The notes beneath the pieces were generated by a model. That model made no database searches, was not told the DNA's origin, and saw only the letters and a program-made list of their open reading frames with translations. 13,370 bases of DNA from Dinochytrium kinnereticum (taxonomy: Eukaryota; Chytridiomycota; Chytridiomycetes; Chytridiales; Chytridiaceae): NCBI GenBank assembly GCA_027604005.1, contig JADGJT010000447.1:1-13370 (forward strand). The letters run 5' to 3'. The position numbers and the translations under genes were made by a program. This document shows positions 8,870 through 13,370 of the stretch, one piece after another. Positions within the stretch are counted from its first letter, which is position 1, and every line of letters begins with the position of its first letter.

Positions 8870-11606
8870 ATGGGGATGGATGAGGACATGTGTTCAGTGT
8901 CGATTTCTGGGGACTGGTTCATGTCTCCTGTGATGACTCCTCGGATGACCACACGTTGCGGGACGAGTGGTTTATCGATGAGGGTGGCGGTCAATGATGG
9001 GAAGGACAGGTCTGTTGTCGATAACGGGAGTGGAGTCAACCTGCCACATGTTGAGGTCATGCATCGATCGATTCCACTTGTAGTGCCTCGCGAGTTTCCT
9101 CACAGCCCCCATGCATCACGTCAGGTTGGTTCCTCGAGTGGATGGAAGCAGGGGATGAAGGCGGCAGGTGAGGAATGTTTCTTTTCCACGCGCAGTCGGC
9201 GTTGCTACTGCAGGGGTGGTGGAAGGGACGCGTTGGGAGGAGGAGGACATCGCGTCGATGCTGTGGTTTATTGGGCGTGATTGAGTCAAAAGAAGGAACC
9301 TTCCAGTCTGTTGGGGCTGAATTGTTATGGACAATCCGGAAAACCCAAACCTTTAATTTGACAATTCTTCTCTGCATTCAGCACCCTCCACCACCTCCTC
9401 CACCATCTCCCGCAACCACCTCCTGCCCCATCGCATCCTTACCAGCCACCAGCAGTCACCGTCACGCATCAAAAGCTCAGCCTTCATCTCAACCACCACC
9501 ACCACCACCTTCTCACCCCCAAGCAAGCCACCCACTCCTCCTCACCACATCTTGCCAGAGCTGGGGGACCCCAACAGGGAGCATGCTGCTGCAGACCAGG
9601 ACCATGCATTCGGCGCCTCCGCGTCTTTGGAAACCGATAACATGGGTATGATCGTGCGGCTGGGATGTGGTGAGGGGGGAGAAGAGGGGAGGCTTGGTTT
9701 GGTGTGGGTGGAGGAGGGTGGTGATGATGAGATGCGGCCACCTTCCGTCATGGCACAGGATCGCCTCAACTTGAATGGTGAGGGGGAAGAAGTGGGGAGG
9801 CTTGGTTTGGTGTGGGTGGAGGAGGGTGGTGATGATGAGATGCGGCCACCGGGGATGCCACCTTCCGTCATGGCACAGGATCGCCTCAACTTGAATGGTG
9901 AGGGGGAAGAAGAGGGGAGGTATGGTTTGGTGCGGGTGGAGGAGGGTGGTGATGATGAGATGCGGCCACCTTCCGTCATGGCACAGGATCGCCTCAACTT
10001 GAATCAGCAGGCGGTGGAAGGGTCGTACCCTCTTGATGCGCTTTGGATGGATGAGGAGGGAAAGGAGAGCTCGTTGTTTGGAACTTGGGTTCCTCCATTG
10101 CCACCTCCCCCTCCTCCGCCAGGCTCATTCTCCGCTTACCGCCAGTTGGGGTCTCCCGCTCTTGTTGGTGGTGCGGCACCTGTGAACATGGCGGGGGCTT
10201 CACAGCACGATAGCGGGGTTCGTTTTTTCATCACACCAGGGGCTGCTGGTTTGGTGTGGTCGTCTGCTGAGCAGGCAAGAGGACCTTTCCTTTTGCCTGG
10301 TGCTCAGGCAGGGGAGTATTCACACCCTTCTTTTTCGCTACCACCAGCTACCGGTTGGCAGAATCCATTCATTACCATTTCATCCGTCAACGATGAGGGT
10401 CAGGCACGACCGTGGGAGGATGATGGGCCTTTTGTTGCAACAGAACAGGTGATTGCTCCTGCCATGGCGACAAGAGCAGAAGATCTTTTGGAGAGGGGTT
10501 CTTGGTGTCAAACCCCATTGCCACTTTCTGGGCTCACATGCTCCTCGACATCAAGACGAAAACCCCACAGCGTGTTGTTCCCCCCTCCAACGTCTCTGTC
10601 CCATCCATCCACTCTATCACGTCACCAGCCTCCTTCATCAGGTCAATCATACAAGCATCCTCTGACGCACCCATTCCACCATCCATCGCCACATTCCTTT
10701 CAAAGATGGTCACCCCTCAACCAACCTTCAAGACCCACCCCGCATCCACCCAACCCATCTCTCCACCCTTTCCCGCATCTGATCCCCCCCTTTCAACCGT
10801 TTGGCGTGTCCATCCTCCCACCCCCCCCGATAACACGTCCCACCTTCCACACACCAGCAACACGACCCTCCTCCTCCTCGCTCCTCGCCCCTCCACCCCA
10901 CCACCACCAACCGACGTCGCCCTCATCGCTGATCTCGTCGCCGTCGGCTCGTTTGGACGCTGTGCGCCCGTCGACGGACGCGGTGGTGATGGCGCCGAGA
11001 CGGCAGGAGGCAAGGTTGAGGCCCATTGGGTCGCTGTTGGGCGGCGCTTCGGATGGGGGGAGGGTGATGATGAGGAGGAGGGAGGGGTGTTTTTTGGAGG
11101 TGGGTGGTGGCGATGGTGGTGGTGGTGACGGCGGGTCGACCTCCTCGACACGCCGATTGTCGGTCCAATCCCATTCGACCTCCGTTTCAACGTCGTTGCA
11201 GAGTCCAGGCAAGGATGCATCGCCGACACTGTCGTTTTTTGAGGAAGCCGATGAGACGGAGGAGGAGGAGGAGGAGGTTGAGCCACGCCACGCGTCACGA
11301 ACGAGCGAGTTTCGATGCGAGGAGGAGAGCTGTGGAGCAGAGTTTTCCAGCCGAGAGCGACTAAAGAGCCACCGCCGTGTTCACCGACTTCGACGAGAGT
11401 TTGCGTGCACGTTTCCGGGGTGTGAGCGGGTGCTGTTTCGGAAGCAGGACAGGGAGCGACATTTGCTGACGCACAGTGATCTGAAGGGGTTTGAGTGTGG
11501 GATGTGTGGGAGGAGGTTTACGCGGAGGGATGGGATGACGCGACATGTTGGGAAGGGGAGGTGCCCGTTGCTTGGGGGGACGATGAGGAGGAGGAGGAGG
11601 AGGTAG
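8870..11606 (+). CDS. C2H2 zinc-finger protein with internal tandem repeats, two exons
   Basis: Modelled as 840 aa from exons 8870-9167 and 9382-11606. Residues 196-307 are three tandem copies of a 36-40 aa unit rich in Gly, Glu and Asp. A proline run follows, then a Pro/His/Ser-rich disordered segment (about 445-600), an acidic tract at 720-733, and three zinc fingers at the C-terminus: C745-C750-H763-H767, C775-C780-H793-H797 (both C-x4-C-x12-H-x3-H), and C805-C808-H821-C827 (C-x2-C-x12-H-x5-C). The protein ends in six Arg. Three linked fingers suggest a sequence-specific nuclear DNA-binding protein, probably a transcription factor; its targets are unknown. Start: exon 2 has no in-frame ATG before 9642, so either exon 1 (frame-matched splice, ATG at 8870) supplies the start or translation begins at Met187 (9642). 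Exon 1 itself shows no domain. The zinc-finger end is near certain; the N-terminus is about even. Confidence 0.72.
9168..9381 (+). other. Proposed intron of zinc-finger gene 4
   Basis: Donor GCAG|GTGAGG at 9168 and acceptor TTCTCTGCATTCAG| at 9380-9381, 214 nt. A TTTGACA branch-like site lies about 22 nt before the acceptor. Phase 1 on both sides: G|CA gives Ala100 and opens the long exon 2 frame. A stop (TAA, 9354-9356) in the exon 2 frame lies just before the acceptor, so that frame must be entered by splicing or by an internal start. Confidence 0.55.
9669..10004 (+). repeat. Three in-frame tandem repeats of 108, 120 and 108 bp
   Basis: Units at 9669-9776, 9777-9896 and 9897-10004 are nearly identical at the base level, including third codon positions. 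Each encodes a 36-40 aa unit that begins GEG, contains VEEGGDDEMRPP and ends SVMAQDRLNLN. The middle copy carries an extra 12 bp (GMPP), and a few substitutions mark the third copy. This is a recent tandem duplication within gene 4. Confidence 0.95.
11310..11564 (+). other. Region encoding three zinc fingers
   Basis: This encodes residues 743-827 of gene 4. Fingers 1 and 2 are classical C2H2 with C-x4-C spacing and linkers of seven residues each. Finger 3 ends in Cys, making it a C2HC finger with H-x5-C spacing. All expected large hydrophobic or aromatic core positions (F/L) are present. Confidence 0.92.
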
Positions 11607-11667
11607 ATTGAAGGTTTTGAAGGGTGGTTGGTATGGTATGGTATGGTATGGTACATGTTCATAAAGT

Positions 11668-11700
11668 AATAAATAATGTGTATGTACATACATACATCAT
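11668..11700 (+). terminator. Candidate poly(A) signal of zinc-finger gene 4
   Basis: AATAAA at 11668-11673, about 60 nt after the TAG, followed by a TATGTA/TACATA-rich stretch that resembles fungal 3'-end efficiency elements. Further AATAAA copies occur at 11740-11745 and 11744-11749. The area is AT-rich, so chance matches are possible. Confidence 0.45.
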
Positions 11701-12103
11701 AATAAGAACATTAAAAAGTATAAATAGATTGTATGTAATAATAAATAAAGTAGAAGAGAGTTATTAATAATAATTGATATTAAATAAATATGCAATGGAA
11801 GGTGAGGAATGTTCTGGAAGGGAGGGATGTTAATTTATTTAATTAATAATTAATATTTAATTTAATTTAATTTAATTTAATAATAAAGAAAGAGAGAGAG
11901 CAGACACAGCCAGCAATCAAGCAAAGCAAGCAAGGCATTCCTTCCTTCCTTTCTTCTTCTTCTTCTTATGTTGATTGATTGATTGATTTGAATGAACATC
12001 ACAGCAGCCAGCCTCTCTCTCTCTCTTTCTTTTATATTATTATTAATTAATTAATTAATTAATTAATTAATTATACTCTACACACGCATCCACTTAATAT
12101 GCA

Positions 12104-12163
12104 TTCAATTCAATTCAATTCAATTCAATTCAATTCAATTCAATTCAATTCAATTCAATTCAA
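12104..12163 (+). repeat. (TTCAA)12 pentanucleotide microsatellite
   Basis: Twelve perfect copies of TTCAA, 60 bp, lying between an upstream ATG (12099) and the preferred start ATG (12246) of gene 5. Read from 12099 it encodes a repeating FNSIQ pentad, which looks accidental. Confidence 0.97.
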
Positions 12164-12245
12164 ATATAAAAAAATAATTATAATTCATTCAATCAATCAA
12201 TTAATTAATTTATTTTATTTATTATTTGATCAACATCAACAAGCC

Positions 12246-12281
12246 ATGCCTCCCACTCTCACTACTTCTACTGCAACTGCC

Positions 12282-12315
<34 letters not shown>

Positions 12316-13006
12316 ATACTACTAATACTAATACTCCCACTACTCCCACTCCCACTCCCACTCCCACTACTATTACAACTCCCACTCCCACTTCTTCTTC
12401 TTCTTCTTCAACTCATATCATCACCATGAGTGGGATGCTGATCATGACCACAACAACAACCACAACCACAACCTCCACTCCAACCTCCTCCTCCTCCTCA
12501 TCATCATCTGCTGATGCTGATGCTGCTGCTGCCACTCCCACTCCCACTCCCACTGCCCCCACTCCTCACACACCACCACCACCACCACTCTGGCTGCTCA
12601 CCCTCCAACAACAACAGCAACAACAACAACTACAACAACAACAACTACAACAACAACAACATCATCTGCCGCTCTTGACTCCCACTGATCCACCACTCAA
12701 CCTCACGCCAACCCCTGCAACAGCTGCCCTGCTCCTGCTTCAAAACCAGGTCCTGGCCACCGCACAACCACCGCCATCTTCTGAATTGCGCGGTGATCAC
12801 CCTGCTGCTGAGAACATCGGCATCATCAACCCCTTGGATGCGTCAGAGCCTGACGCGTTGACCTCGGACCTGCATGCAATAAACAAGAGCAAGAAGAAGA
12901 AGAAGAAGGGTCCTCACCCTTTGCCCCCAGAGGTCTGGTCGACCGTGGCACAGCATCTTCACATGATGGCTTCTCCCGCAGCTCAGAGGGCGCTTTACTC
13001 TCTCTG
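12246..13006 (+). CDS. F-box protein, first coding exon (partial gene)
   Basis: This exon encodes the first 253 residues plus two bases of the next codon. The chosen start is the ATG at 12246 (context AAGCCATGCC). An in-frame ATG at 12099 lies before the TTCAA array and is less likely. Residues 1-160 are low complexity: Thr/Asn runs, Thr-Pro repeats, Ser runs, a Pro run, then a Gln-rich block (121-138). A basic patch of six Lys at 216-221 precedes the front half of an F-box at about 224-253: LPPEVWSTVAQHL and then ALYSL. The exon ends TG before GTAAGT, so a following T or C would give Cys, matching the usual F-box pattern ALYSLC. In gene 3 the same position reads ALYSC. The rest of the F-box and any substrate-binding domain are outside this window. 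Likely an SCF adaptor. Confidence 0.65.
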
Positions 13007-13370
13007 GTAAGTGTTGTTTTCAATTTGATCTGGAGGCTTTGAGTTGGCTCGTCTTTCATGAGCATCTATCTTTTCCACTGGGGGGGCGTTGGAGGGCGGG
13101 ATCAGGACGAAAAAGATGAAGCAAGAGTGTGGATCAACCGCTCAATCACAAAAGGCCACGCCTCGTCAGATGGACAGACGGACGAGATGGAAAAAGGAGC
13201 GTGCGGACTGGTCGTTTCCTTCTTTGTCGGCCAGCCGTCCTCGTGTGTGCTGCAATCCTTGCCAACTGACGCCCTCGTCGGGGGGGGGCGGGCGGGGGGG
13301 GCGGCGGGGGGGGGGGCGGGGGGGTGGGAGGGGGGGAGGGGTAAGTTTGGTTTGGCGGTGGTTTGGGGAG
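13007..13370 (+). other. Start of the first intron of F-box gene 5 and G-rich window end
   Basis: The donor TCTG|GTAAGT at 13007 is close to perfect. No downstream acceptor in the window restores an F-box-like continuation, so the intron either runs past the window or the end is unreliable. The stretch has no credible exon and ends in the G tract. Confidence 0.5.
13280..13341 (+). repeat. Poly-G tract, possible G-quadruplex or artefact
   Basis: 62 bases that are almost all G, broken by a few C, one T and one A. The following 29 bases are almost only G and T. Such runs can fold into G-quadruplexes, but they are also typical of failing reads or contig ends. Confidence 0.8.

Larger units (their letters stand above)
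11607..12245. repeat. AT-rich microsatellite-dense intergenic region
   Basis: About 640 bp between genes 4 and 5, holding a chain of different short tandem repeats: GTATG (11631-11652), TTTAA (about 11855-11882), GA (about 11889-11900), TTCC/CTT (about 11938-11967), GATT (about 11974-11990), CT (about 12013-12026), AATT (about 12043-12072) and TTCAA (12104-12163). It includes the 3' end of gene 4 and the promoter and 5' leader of gene 5. I see no RNA gene. Confidence 0.85.

Noticed and set aside
9552..9641. TTG at 9552 as the start of the zinc-finger gene
   Set aside because: Nuclear eukaryotic genes very rarely start at TTG. The frame is open further upstream to 9357, and a phase-matched splice to an exon with ATG at 8870, or the ATG at 9642, explains it better.
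9669..10004. Tandem repeats as a CRISPR array
   Set aside because: The units abut without spacers, are 108-120 bp, are in frame inside a protein gene, and the genome is eukaryotic.
9542..11298. Several minus-strand open frames opposite the zinc-finger gene
   Set aside because: They arise from the repeat array and the C-rich or G-rich tracts, giving only Pro/Ser/His or Gly/Arg strings. The plus-strand frame ends in three zinc fingers.
13235..13370. Second exon of F-box gene 5 after an acceptor at 13233-13234
   Set aside because: The spliced reading gives a Cys/Pro/Gly string running into the poly-G tract and does not continue the F-box pattern.

Overview
The window looks like nuclear DNA of a filamentous or zoosporic fungus, more probably an early-diverging lineage than an ascomycete yeast. 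The grounds are spliceosomal introns of 68 to 214 nt with GT..AG ends and CTAAC/CTGAC/GCTAAT-like branch sites, F-box and C2H2 genes, long homopolymeric Ser/Thr/Gln/Pro tracts, and a GB1/RHD3-type (guanylate-binding protein/atlastin-like) GTPase. The lineage is an inference and cannot be fixed from this sequence alone. There are no bacterial operons, rRNA, tRNA, CRISPR arrays or recognisable transposons.

Layout. Three genes run leftward. (1) At 159-1897 is a four-exon GB1-like GTPase of about 473 aa. (2) At 2287-4369 is a three-exon F-box-like protein of about 609 aa. (3) At 4864-7870 is a two-exon F-box/leucine-rich-repeat protein of about 961 aa. A roughly 1 kb divergent intergenic region (7871-8869) separates them from a rightward gene (4) at 8870-11606. 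Gene 4 encodes a low-complexity protein of about 840 aa with three C-terminal zinc fingers and a nearly perfect three-copy 36-40 aa tandem repeat. A microsatellite-packed AT-rich spacer (11607-12245) leads into (5), the first coding exon of another F-box gene, whose N-terminus is almost all T/S/P/Q runs. Its first intron starts at 13007 and the rest lies outside the window. The window ends in a nearly pure G tract (13280-13341), which may be a real G-quadruplex-type element or a sequencing or assembly artefact.

The exon models rest on frame: at each proposed junction the donor and acceptor phases agree and the reading continues in sensible protein. The join in gene 3 continues a leucine-rich-repeat series. 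The join in gene 1 continues the GBP middle domain. The weakest models are the first exon of gene 4 and whether gene 2 is one gene or two.

Functionally, three of five genes encode probable F-box proteins, the substrate adaptors of SCF ubiquitin ligases, so the neighbourhood may be part of an expanded F-box repertoire. I see no evidence that the five genes form one pathway, and I did not find a clear novel multi-gene system. The most checkable oddities are the altered G4 motif and split C-terminus of the GTPase, the perfect CRE palindrome in its promoter, the recent tandem duplication in the zinc-finger gene, the Ala-rich insert inside the F-box of gene 3, and the (TTCAA)12 array that sets the frame of an upstream ATG of gene 5.
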